Origin: Luidia sarsii
Lineage: Eukaryota > Echinodermata > Asteroidea > Paxillosida > Luidiidae
Direction: 5' to 3'
Assembly: GCA_949987565.1 (NCBI GenBank)
Contig: OX465115.1
Location: 6,080,840 to 6,144,839 of the forward strand
Length of the DNA stretch: 64,000 nt
A model generated the notes under the pieces. The model did no database searches. It saw nothing but the letters and a program-made list of their open reading frames with translations, and was not told where the DNA came from. This document shows, in pieces, positions 29,453-40,400 of the stretch (its first letter is position 1; the number at the start of each line of letters is the position of its first letter). A program made the position numbers and the translations under genes.

Positions 29453-30944
29453 TGTCACAACCCCTGGGAAAGCCCCACCCCGTGAGCTGTAACCTTCGGT
29501 GGTCCGGTTTGTTTCACACAAGACAAAATAAACAATCTACCTCTTTCTGTTGTCACTTACAAGTATTTACATATTTATTTACAGCCTTACGTTATTCCTA
29601 TCTACATATACGGTCAATACACATAAAATAAAATACAAGTATTAACTAAATAAATAGCAACCCTCATTGATGTAGCCCGGCGAAGGAGGTACCGATCTTG
29701 ACAATGATGAAGGGAGTCGGAGGATCGGCCGGCAATTCTTCGGCGACTTTGAAGTCGAGGGTCTGCCAGTGGCTCCTTGGCGACGGCGACTGGGGAGTCG
29801 AGGGTCAGCCAGTGGCTCCTTGGCGACGGCGACTGGGGAGTCGAGGGTCAGCCAGTGGCTCCTTGGCGACGGCGACTGGGGAGTCGAGGGTCAGCCAGTG
29901 GCTCCTTGGCGACGGCGACTGGGGAGTCGATGGTCAGCCCACTCACGGTACACTGTCCGTCTACTATAGAGTGCCTTCTCAGGACCACGTGAGACTTGTC
30001 TCACCGTAAAAGCCCTGTAGAATAATTCATTTTATATACATCACAGTTATGCACAGGCCTGCCAACTACATTATTCGCACAAACATTTCTAAACTCTTGC
30101 TTCTTTACAGCAGTTGTTAATGCAAATTTAATCACTTATTAAAACAGTTTGCCGTAATCGCTTATCAGCTATTTCACACAATCTATATACAATCAATTAT
30201 ATCTATTCAGTGACTGTATGACTCTATGGGTTTCCCTGAGTCAAAGTTGGATGGTAAGCACCCCAATAAAAGATTTCAAATATAATTATAGGCCTACATG
30301 TACTTCTCAGTTTTTAACAGTCAGGATCAGTTGGAAAGGTTTTCGAATTTCCTTTAAAATACAGGCTCTCAATGTTGCTCAAAATTAATTAGCGAAACCA
30401 TACTATTTAATATAACTTACAGGAAGGTGTAAACGGTCCTGGCTTTTGGGTGTCAAGGCTTGCGTCGGTTGCTATCTAGAACACTCAGTTGTTCTCGATG
30501 ATTTCACAGAACTTAATCTGGACCTAGCTCTCACTAGCTATAGGTCACTTCAGAACTTAATCTTGTATAATCGACTGTCGAGGCTGGCTATGCTTGCCCT
30601 CTCCTCACAGAAGCTCAACCGCAAGTGTCAGCCTATTCCCTCTTCACCTCGAAAATTCCCCAAACCCCGCGAATTTGACGTCCCGTGACATTGGACGATC
30701 TATTGTTTACCTTGTTAACCCGGTTTGCTAATAAAAGGGGCAGTCACCCTTAGATTCTCTAGCCAGTCAGATATCTTAATTTCCCCCGCGAAACTAAAAC
30801 GTTTGCATAATAATAGGGATTAAATCCTCTCCCAATCGCTACGTGTAAGCCGTATGGGCAGTCACTATTAAAGTTATGTTTCTTCGACACCCACCTGGGT
30901 TTTTTCTGAGTAATTCATCTTATTTATAAGTTCACCTTGTGACA
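29453..30944 (-). repeat. 5' LTR (right copy), 1492 bp
   Basis: Same ends as the left LTR. It is 129 bp longer, which is exactly three extra copies of a 43-bp unit. Confidence 0.95.
29755..29926. repeat. Four 43-bp tandem units inside the 5' LTR
   Basis: Units start at 29755, 29798, 29841 and 29884. Each has GGGTCAGCCAGTGGCTCCTT, then GGCGACGGCGACTGGGGAG. The other LTR has a single unit. Confidence 0.95.
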
Positions 30945-30949
30945 ATCTT
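30945..30949. repeat. Right target-site duplication ATCTT
   Basis: Identical to 23341-23345. The sequence continuing to the right contains a single-arm hairpin-family fragment (GAGGGCCTGACTTTTCGATT at about 30975). Confidence 0.9.
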
Positions 30950-31404
30950 TATTTTAACCAAAATGTCAAAAGTTAGAGGGCCTGACTTTTCGATTCTAGC
31001 AGGACTTTTCTTAAAGGCAAAGTCAATTTATTTTAACCCAGGTAGAATGTTCCTGCTTACCAGATAATCAGGCTTAAAGGGTTCTCTGGAATAGAGAGCT
31101 CAGGCCTTCCTTGTACTCTATTAGCGTATTCACATGTACAAACAAATTAAACAAATTAAAACAAATTAAACCTCTTTTAAATGACCCCTCCTCCTAGTTC
31201 AGGATTCTCAAAAATAATTTATATAACTTATAAGTCACTAATTAATCATTGGTGTTGTTCAAATTTCTCCTACATTCTTTGTTTCGTGCGTTATGGTTTG
31301 GTGTGTTGTGGTTCAAAATCAAGATCTTAATAAATGTTTGCTGAGGTAATACTACTGATGTAAGTGCTTTAAATGTCCTTATCCATCTGATTGCAGTGTT
31401 TGCT

Positions 31405-31825
31405 ACGGTATGGCTGCAGCCGCTAAACTAGAGGCTTCTATAGACTCGTGTGTAATTTGAAGCCGTAGCCAATGAATTCTGACACGGCCTAACACACAAG
31501 TCTATGGGAATTGGCTGCAGCCGCTAAACTAGAGGCTCCCATAGACTCGTGTGTAATTTGAAGCCGTAGCCAATTAATTCAGACACGGCCTGACACACAA
31601 GTCTATGGGAATTGGCTGCAGCCGCTAGACTAGAGGCTTTCATAGACTCGTGTGTAATTTGAAGCCGTAGCCAATGAATTCAGACACGGCCTGACACACA
31701 AGTCTATGGGAAATTAGCTGCAGCCGCTAAACTAGAGGCTTCCATAGACTCGTGCGTAATTTTAAGCCGTAGCCAATGATTTAAGACATTCACGGCCTCA
31801 CACACAAGTCTATGGGAATTGGTTT
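31405..31825. repeat. 101-103 bp hairpin satellite, block 1 (4 units)
   Basis: Units start with GGCTGCAGCCGCTAAACTAG and contain CCATAGACTCGTGTG followed, about 45 bases later, by CACACAAGTCTATGGG, so each unit can fold on itself. Unit starts at 31412, 31513, 31614 and about 31716. Confidence 0.92.
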
Positions 31826-34145
31826 CGACTCGTGATTTCACGGTGTGCGTCAACCAGAGCGAATTAAGACGCGCTGTGCGAAACACAAGTCAAGGACACG
31901 CCACGCCATGTCCTGACACTTGTCCCGTCAGGATGAGGGACAAGTAATAAGTTCGCCTTCTCGATGGTGAAGGGTTTGCTGACCTAAGATTCAAGGGAGT
32001 CATTGCACAACGAAGCGCACAACTAATATTCCCGACGGCTTCGAGCGAAGATGAGGTTTTTTTCTTTTAAGCTGCGATGAAAGGGAGAGTATGTCCTTCA
32101 GGAACGGACAGATAGATAGACAGGTTTGGACTAGACTGAAAGGATTGGCGACCGAGTCGGGATTGAATCACCCCTTAACACGTACATGGGAACTGTCCGT
32201 ATCGTTTTTAAAACCACTGCGACTAAATGACAGAATCCTTCGGGGAAGGAAAGTCACTCGTTTATCTTGTCTGCTTTGTTTCGAATCAATTAAAAACCTT
32301 GCATTTGATGTCTCACAGAATACCGCATCGCAAGGGCAAGGTACGATGACGTCAGCACACTGAAATGGATGTAAAAAAGGAAGCACTTCGGCAGCGAAAA
32401 AAGACATTTTGCTCCCATTGTGTCAACGACATGCCGGTAAATGCACATGCCATTGGCCTTGGTGGATATCTCCCCCTTTTGCGTTTAGATTACTTGAATA
32501 ATGGCGGTCTGATGTAACGGGCCTATCTACGCACTTAGCCTTTTGGTGAGATTTGTGCGATTGTTCGTTTGTGGGTTCAACGGGATGGAAACTTACATCA
32601 TATAATATCATGTACCGTCAATTTTAAAAGGTCGATAGGGCTTGAAGTTTCGACCCTAGCAGGACCTTTCTGACTGACAAGAGATAGGAATGGAGATAAG
32701 TCATTAGCCTTTTGACAAAGACACGGCCTGACACACACGTCTATGGGAATTAGCTGCAGCCGCTAGACTAGAGGCTTCCATAGACTCGTGTGAAATTTGA
32801 AGCCGTAGCCACTTAGTCCAGACAAGGCCTGAAAGACAAGTCTATGGGAATTAGCTGCAGCCGCTCAACTAGAGGCTTCCATAGACTCGTGTGTAATTTG
32901 AAGCCGTAGCCAATGAATTCAGACACGGCCTAACGCACAAGTATATGGGAATTGGCTGCAGCCGCTAAACTAGAGGCTCCCATAGACTCGTGTGAAATTT
33001 GAAGCCCTAGCCAATTAATTCAGACAAGGCCTGACACACAAGTCTATGGGAATTAGCTGCAGCCGCTAGACTAGAGGCTTCCATAGACTCGTGTGAAATT
33101 TGAAGCCGTAGCCACTTAGTCCAGACAAGGCCTGAAAGACAAGTCTATGGGAATTGGCTGCAGCCGCTAAACTAGAGGCTTCCATAGACTCGTGCGTAAT
33201 TTCAAGCCGTAGCCAATGAATTCGGACATTCACGGCCTCACACACAAGTCTATGGGAATTGGTTCCGTATTGCAGCTTTCGACTCGTGATTTCACGGTGT
33301 GCGCCAACCAGGGCGAATTAAGACGCGCTGTGCGAAACACAAGTCAAGGACACGCCGCGCCATGTCCTGACACTTGTCCCGTCAGGATGAGGGACAAGTA
33401 ATAAGTTCGCCTTCTCGATGGTGAAGGGTTTGCTGACCTAAGATTCAAGGGAGTCATTGCACAACGAAGCGCACAACTAATATTCCCGACGGCTTCGAGC
33501 GAAGATGAGGTTTTTTTCTTTTAAGCTGCGATGAAAGGGAGAGTATGTCCTTCACGAACGGACAGATAGATAGACAGGTTTGGACTAGACTGAAAGGATT
33601 GGCGACCGAGTCGGGATTGAATCACCCCTTAACACGTACATGGGAACTGTCCGTATCGTTTTTAAAACCACTGCGACTAAATGACAGAATCTTTCGGGGA
33701 AGGAAAGTCACTCGTTTATCTTGTCTGCTTTGTTTCGAATCAATTAAAAACCTTGCATTTGATGTCTCACAGAATACCGCATCGCTGGGGCAAGGTACGA
33801 TGACGTCAGCACACTGAAATGGATGTAAAAAAGGAAGCACTTCGGCAGCGAAAAAAAGACATTTTGCTCCCATTGTGTCAACGACATGCCGGTAAATGCA
33901 CATGCCATTGGCCTTGGTGGATATCTCCCCCTTTTGCGTTTAGATTACTTGAATAATGGCGGTCTGATGTAACGTGCCTATCTACGCACTTAGCCTTTTG
34001 GTGAGATTTGTGCGATTGTTCGTTTGTGGGTTCAACGGGATGGAAACTTACATCATATAATATCATGTACCGTCAATTTTAAAAGGTCGATAGGGCTTGA
34101 AGTTTCGACCCTAGCAGGACCTTTCTGACTGACAAGAGATAGGAA
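31826..34145. repeat. 1454-bp tandem segmental duplication
   Basis: 31826-32705 is repeated at about 33268-34145 with nearly identical sequence; for example ATGTCCTTCA at 32091 recurs at 33545. The repeated unit consists of a hairpin-satellite block plus an 880-bp segment ending with a fragment of the hairpin family (GGGCTTGAAGTTTCGACCC). Both copies carry the same 90-codon frame, at 32091 and 33545, with no recognisable domain; I do not call it a gene. Confidence 0.9.
32720..33265. repeat. 101-103 bp hairpin satellite, block 2 (5 units)
   Basis: Same unit as block 1, including the AGCTGCAGCCGCTAGACTAG start and the inverted CCATAGACTCGTGTG / AAGTCTATGGG pair, with small differences such as GAAAGACAAGTC in two units. 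Confidence 0.9.
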
Positions 34146-34325
34146 TGGAGACAAGTCATATGACACGGGGTAGGAGATAGACCGAGGGGGACAGATGGGA
34201 TATGAACGAGGGGGCAGCAAAGGAAAGGAGTTGGGGACGGAATTAAACTCAGAGGAGAGACGATCCGAGGGAGAGGTGAAAGGTTAAGCAGCCGATGAGA
34301 TGAAAGGTCGATTGAAAGAAAGAAA

Positions 34326-34480
34326 GGGTGAGATTTGAAGGCTTGCGTGGTGGAAATACCAAATCGTAGAATTGCGGTGACACCATGTACATCACCTCAG
34401 AGGTGATGTAAGAGGCTCTTAAGTGGACGGCCATGACTCTGAGAAGAGGTGTTTTTTTCAGAGCCACCCTCTTTCTCAGA
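34326..34480. repeat. Dispersed GATTTGAAGG element copy
   Basis: GAGATTTGAAGGCTTGCGTG, ATTGCGGTGACACCATGTAC and AAGAGGCTCTTAAGTGG resemble the 8143 insertion and the left-edge satellite. An internal ACATCACCTCAGAGGTGATGT palindrome is present. Confidence 0.65.
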
Positions 34481-34979
34481 TGATGTACATGGATTTGTGT
34501 GGTTGACTGATGTAATTCGGGTTCGAGATGGGATCTCTGTTTGCACGTCTGCACCTTGCAGGATTAGATGACTGAAATTTGAACCTTGGCAGAAAACGTC
34601 GATCAGGTTACAGGTATGACCTCTTTACACAGAGAACGTTTCCGCCTCGCACAAATGAATGCGTTTTCTTTCAAGTGCAAAAGAGGGGAGTGAGTTGGAC
34701 AAGGTTTATATAGCCTCTTGGAAGTCTCTTAAAAAATAATGTGGACATCTGAGGCATACGGAGAGAGCAACAGCCAATGATAAATCTGCACTTATATCTG
34801 CACAAATATATATCAAATTTGAAGTTAAGCAGCGAAGGGAGATTTTTTTCACATTTTAAGAATTCTATTCACATTTGGAGTTGATTTTGTTATGATCATT
34901 ACAAAGAGCAGTCACTTTGTCAGACAGAATAATTATGCATTCAGATATTTCATCAAAAGAAGGGAATATTAAAAGGTGA

Positions 34980-35155
34980 TATGCAAAAATGTTGCAAACT
35001 GCTTACTGACTAAAATCACCAAAATGTAAATCTTAAAATATAGTGGGCCTGACGTTTCGATCCTAGCAGGACCTTTCTCAAAGGCAGACCTTTCTCTGCC
35101 TTTGAGAAAGGTCCTGCTAGGATCAAAACGTCAGGCCCACTATATTTTAAGGAAT
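34980..35155. repeat. Palindromic hairpin element copy
   Basis: ATATGCAAAAATGTTGCAAA, CTGCTTACTGACTAAAATCA, then the two arms GGGCCTGACGTTTCGATCC and GGATCAAAACGTCAGGCCC around CAAAGGCAGACCTTTCTCTG. Confidence 0.9.
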
Positions 35156-35559
35156 AATAAAAGAAAAGGAAATTTATATCCTGGACGAAATAGGTGTATC
35201 ACAGGACGGAATTGTGGGAGGTTTTGCAGGCTGCATAATGCGACTGCTGACTGTCACTCTGAAAAAGTCAAGGCGACGAACAAACAAACGAGTGAACGAA
35301 TTATACTGAGCGTCATCATGACATGGATTCAATCAAGATACGAGGAAGAAGAAAGGGAGTGGCGGGGTGGGGGCTATGGGGAGATGAGCACAGGAAGCAA
35401 TGGGGTGGGGGACGTCAATAGACAGACATCGGGGAGCGGTTTCCTTCACAAGAGTCATGTCAATAGACTAATGGATAGAGTGGAAATCTCACATATCAAA
35501 TGTTCAAAACTAGGACAGGGCGGGCCTCAAGGGGAGAGTAATAAAGACATATAATAGAT

Positions 35560-35695
35560 ATCTCAATGTACAGATGTAGATGGGCCAGCGTTTCGATCTT
35601 AGAAGGCCCTTTATCCAAGGCATTCTGCCTTGGATAAAGGGCCTTCTAAGATCGAAACCGCCAGACCCTCTACACATTTTTTGGAGACTTGTATT
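35560..35695. repeat. Palindromic hairpin element, diverged copy
   Basis: Arms GCGTTTCGATCTTAGAAGGC and GCCTTCTAAGATCGAAACC flank AAGGCATTCTGCCTTGG. The sequence between 35700 and 37380 shows no gene or strong repeat. Confidence 0.8.
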
Positions 35696-37382
35696 TGGTC
35701 GTTAAGTCAGTAATCAGCTTGTACGATTTCCGTATGACTCTAGATACACATAAACATACATATTGTATCAATATCTTAGATTATTGCCCTGAATCACTTT
35801 GGTAATCGGCCTCAACGAACATCTTGAAAAGACCAGTACAATTTTGTAAGACACTGCATCTCCTCGCTAATTAAACTCATCTCATTTAAATAAGCAGGGT
35901 AAGGTTACATCGTCGAGTGTTTGAGGTCAGATAATGCTCCCCCCAGAGTCTTAAAGAGCCATTCGATACACTAATGAGTTCCTCTAATCTCATTGTCTCG
36001 GACTGACCTTAGCTGAGACCCCTCTCTCAAATTGCTTGCAGTGATTCAATCGATGTGTCCCTCTCTAAGGACCCTCATTGTCCCCAACCCTTCCACACTG
36101 GCCAGACAACCATTGCCAGGGCCAGCAGTTTCCAAGGCAACTGCTGCATAGAATCGGACGGTCTTTGATGTGTTCAGGCTCCATGTGATCATAAAGTACC
36201 CGAAAATCTGACACAAAAAACATCATCGTCGCCAGTCAATGCGGGCAGCGGAGTTTCTCAAAGAGATTACATGTATTCCCTTTTTGGGTTTGTCAGAAAA
36301 TGAACGACGGTCCTCAAATCACGGACTTTCACATGCCTGGTGCAGGCTGAAATGAATTTTAGCAGGAAAATGAAAGCACGTCTTGAAATTCGCCAATAAC
36401 AAAGTGGATTTTTCTAGTTTTGTTACGCTTGCTCAAAGACCAACTATAACAGAACTACTATCAAAGAATTGCTGTCAATTCACTGTGGTAGATTGTCCTC
36501 ATCTGGAGAAAGAGGAATACTCCTGGTCTTGTGGTTAATATACAAAGCAATTAGCTTGCCGGTCAAGGGCGCATCACTACAGAAAAAACCCCGGCCATAC
36601 TAGGGACAGCTAGGATCCTGAGGAAAGCCCTCGAGATCTAAGGCTATGGGAAGTAGCTTGACCCGAGGTGAATCAAGCACTAATGAATGACATATTTCAT
36701 TTTGCTGTACGAAGCTGGCATAATAATAAGACTGGAGACTTCAAGCCCATGCTGAAGAACGTTTTCAAGATTGGACAAAATAAATTTCGGCTTTTATATT
36801 AAGGCCAAGGATAAAAACTGAAATAAGAAACAGCTACACACGGCTGACTATTTGAAGGAAGATCTTTGTGGAACGAAGGATATAGATATTCACCATCTCA
36901 ATGTCTTGACTGATAAAAAAACACTGATGGAGGAATGAACACAATAATACAGTCCAAGTAAACAACCAGACGAATGGCAAATACAATTTGCCCCGGTAAG
37001 GAAATCTTCAACCATTTATTTGTATGCTCTGATCTAAACAAATATAGCAACCATGTTTGCAATCGTTGATTAAATTTGAACTTCCATGTGACAGACACTG
37101 GGTCATTTTATGCAATCGTTCTCTTCGAGACAACTTCATCAGATATTTCTATTAATATTTTCTTGACGTCTACATATTCTGGAAAGACAAATTTTGCGAT
37201 CGGAGTGGGGGCGGGTTTGATGCCAGTGAATACTGAAGGTTTGCGTGGGCCGGTCCTGACTGCACATGGCAGTGTGGATACTTTCAGCAGGTGCACGGGC
37301 AGGTGCACGGGCAGGTGCATGAGAAGGTGCATGGGCAGGTGTCACCGTAGGTTGAAGGCTGTGATGCCTCCAGTTCGGGCTC

Positions 37383-37497
37383 TCATCCGATCTTTAGCCT
37401 GCTGCTGTACATGTGAGATATAATCCTTTGGACACTGTTCTCCATTGTCTTATAGGCGTCGGCCCACGCTGAGGACGATTTCATCTGATCGGCCAAC
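37383..37497 (-). CDS. REV1: REV1 exon 15 (end of C-terminal domain)
   Basis: Acceptor GGGGTGCAG, then LADQMKSSSAWADAYKTMEN and a tail ending SSRLKIG with TGA. It corresponds to the last helices of the human C-terminal domain. TTTATT on the plus strand near 37015 could be the polyadenylation signal (AATAAA, minus strand). Confidence 0.88.
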
Positions 37498-40400
37498 CTG
37501 CACCCCAAAAAGACAAATTGATCATCAAGTATCCTCTGTTCGAAAATGAAGATTAGACAGCAACCTCCTTACATCTAATCATATCATATATCATATCATA
37601 CTTATCCAGGGACTTATCATATCTATGGTGCTTCCACCTGCCAGTAGCCAGGTTCACAACTTATTATTCTTTACATCTGAATGAAAATTGGGCATGATCC
37701 CTGAAGATATACACCTAATCTAAAATTTAGTGGGCCTGACGTTTCGATCCTAGCAGGACCTTTCTCAAAGGCAGAGTGCCTTTGAGAAAGGTCCTGCTAG
37801 GATCGAGAAGTCAGGCCCACTAAATTTTAGATTTACATTTTGGTAATTTTAGTCAGTAAGCAGTTTGCAACATTTTTGTATATCACCTTTTGAGATATAC
37901 ACCTGTTAAACATTGAATGCTTCTGACTGGCGCCCCTCCCCACCCAAGCACAGATAGCCGACTATTTAGGAAGGCTGCCACCCAAGGGCTGGATGGAAGA
38001 CCCTTGCCGCTTCAAATCCAAGCCCAGCGATATTTTCACAGCGGGTTCAATTGAATAAAGAACGGTCTTGAAAGGACATACTGTACTCCCTGGCCTTAGT
38101 ACTGGGAAGTTGGGATCCCTTATGGTCTGATAGACTTGAGCCAGTTACAGACAGGTGTTTAAGCACCAGTCTGTTGTCAAGGGGGGTTGGGGTGAGAGAT
38201 GGGGGGAGGCTTGTCTCACCTTCTCATGGCTCTGAGAACATGGTTTGCCATCTCTAGGTTCCTCTCCACAACAAGTTCGTTCAGATATCTCACCATGTGA
38301 TCAATATCCTCATCTCCTGGCTCTGAAACAGGAACAAAATGTCATCAATAATCAATTATCAATGTTGATTTATCTAGTGATTCATTCTTGAGTATCCTGG
38401 GTTCAATCTGCTCAGCCCATGCTGTTTTCCACCGATGCCCAGCAATTTACAAAATAAGATTGTAAAAATACAATAAAATTGGTTAGAATTGATCAAAATA
38501 GAAAATATTCATATAAAATTACAAGTATAATGTAAAAACATTAATGACAAACATAACATCAATCCACAGATATAAAATAACCCAAAACATACACAAAACT
38601 GATTTAAGAAACTCACTCAAAATCTCCCCAAAGTTACTGGAGATAAAAATTATAACCACCGTCTGATATGAGGACACTTCAGTGCTCAGTTTGATCCAAT
38701 ACTCTCTCCCGCCTCTTTCCAGAGCCACACTCCATCTAAGAAGAGGTGGCTTATACAGTGTATGACTTACATATATCTGATTCTGGTCACTTAAGTCTGC
38801 AGTCTTGGGTACAAGTCCTGCAGTCGATTTCAGCAAACTCATCGATGAGCAATGCACAGAAACCATACGGCCTATCACAACTTATGATGGGTTATCAATC
38901 GTAAGTTGAGTTACGATGCATCGTAAGGCTTTGTGAAATCCAGCCCTGAATCAGTCAATTTGCTATTTTCATAAATCTACAGGGCCTGACAATTGCATCC
39001 TAGCCAGACCTTCCTAGGAGTCAGTAAGACAGGGGGATAAAACCCCAAATCTTCTAAGAGAGATTTGTGGGCTCACCCTCCACTGATCTGGTCCACTCCT
39101 TCAGCAGAGCCTTGACGTCCCTTAAAGACACGGCACCCAAAAGATTTACAGGCTCCGCTGCAGTCTCAGCATCTTCTCCGCTCTTGTTGCCACGGATACC
39201 TAGATCTTCTTGTACTTCATCTATTACGATCAAAACAATTCATAATCATTTGTTGGTATTGTATGCGACTGGCTTCACATTTGTAAAGAAACATGGGAAT
39301 AAAAGACACTTAAGGGGAAATAAAAATGATGAGAAGAATTTCCAATTCAAAATCAAATTAGTGGGCTGATGTTTTGCTCCTAGTAGGACCCCTCTCAGAG
39401 GTAGAATGATTCTAACACATCAGGCCCTCTAACGGATTGATATTTTCTCATTTCAGTCAGCCAACACTTTTGGCAACATTTGGGTTTTTCATTATATTTT
39501 AATCAAACAAATAACGGAAAAATCAAACAAGAACAGGGAACAAAGGAAAATCAAATAAGTAAAGGAAATAAAGGAAAATCAAACAAGTAAAGAAAATAAA
39601 GGAAAATCAAATAAGTAAAGGAAATAAAGGAAAATCAAACAAGTAAAGAAAATAAAGGAAATTCAAACAAGAAAAGGAAATAAAGGAAAATCAAACAAAT
39701 AAAGGAAATGAAGGAAAATCAAACAAATAAAGGAAATAAAGGAAATTCAAACAAGAAAAGGAAATAAAGGAAAATCAAACAAGTAAAGGAAATTAAGGAA
39801 AATAAAGAAATAAAGGAAATAAAGTAAAATCAAACAAATACAGGAAATAAAGTAAAATCAAACAAAAAAAGGAAATGAAGGAAAATCAAACAAATAAAGG
39901 AAATAAAGGATAATCAAACAAATAAAGGCTGGATATGTCAAGGCTGGATAGCTCATGCTTACATAGCTAGCTACTTACTGGAATCTTTTGATTCAGTCTT
40001 CGTCGTGACAGGAAATGGCTTGGCCACAGGTGATGCTTTCACACCTGTTACCAGCTCTAAAATGCCCACGGTAGCAGGTGCTCTCTCAGCCTGCCTGGCC
40101 CCCTTGGGCGGGGGGCTCGTCTTGCGAGGCCGTCCCCGTCTACGACGGAGCTTGAAAGGGCTGCTGGGCTTAGCGGCGGGGGGCAGCTTAGAGGGGCTTG
40201 CATTGGCGATGTCCTGCCTGTGATAGGCGGCGTGTAGCTCCCTCTGGAGGTCTGACGGGAGAGCCTCCATGCACGACGGATCAATCTGACGGAAGAAGAA
40301 ACAAACCTGAGCCTGTACCTTCAGCTGATGTCTTCTTCACAAGGTTTGGGGCCTATTTCTTAGTAAGGGAGTCTTGCTTAAGCTCCAGAAAGTCAAAGCA

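Larger units (their letters stand above)
23346..30944 (-). mobile_element. Full-length Ty3/gypsy-type LTR retrotransposon, Gmr1-like pol order
   Basis: Two long terminal repeats with TGTCACAA/TTGTGACA ends, a 5-bp target duplication, a tRNA-type primer site and one uninterrupted 1506-codon frame make a complete element of 7599 bp on the minus strand. The 5' LTR is therefore the right-hand one. In the polyprotein the integrase precedes the reverse transcriptase, unlike ordinary Ty3/gypsy and like the Gmr1 group described in deuterostomes. No envelope gene is present: the stop at 24790 lies only about 80 bp from the 3' LTR. All catalytic residues that I can check are in place, so it may be functional. 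Confidence 0.95.

Noticed and set aside
32091..33903. Duplicated 90-codon frame MSFRNGQIDRQVWT / MSFTNGQIDRQVWT
   Set aside because: Kept in both copies only because the whole 1454-bp segment is duplicated and nearly identical; no domain or splice support.
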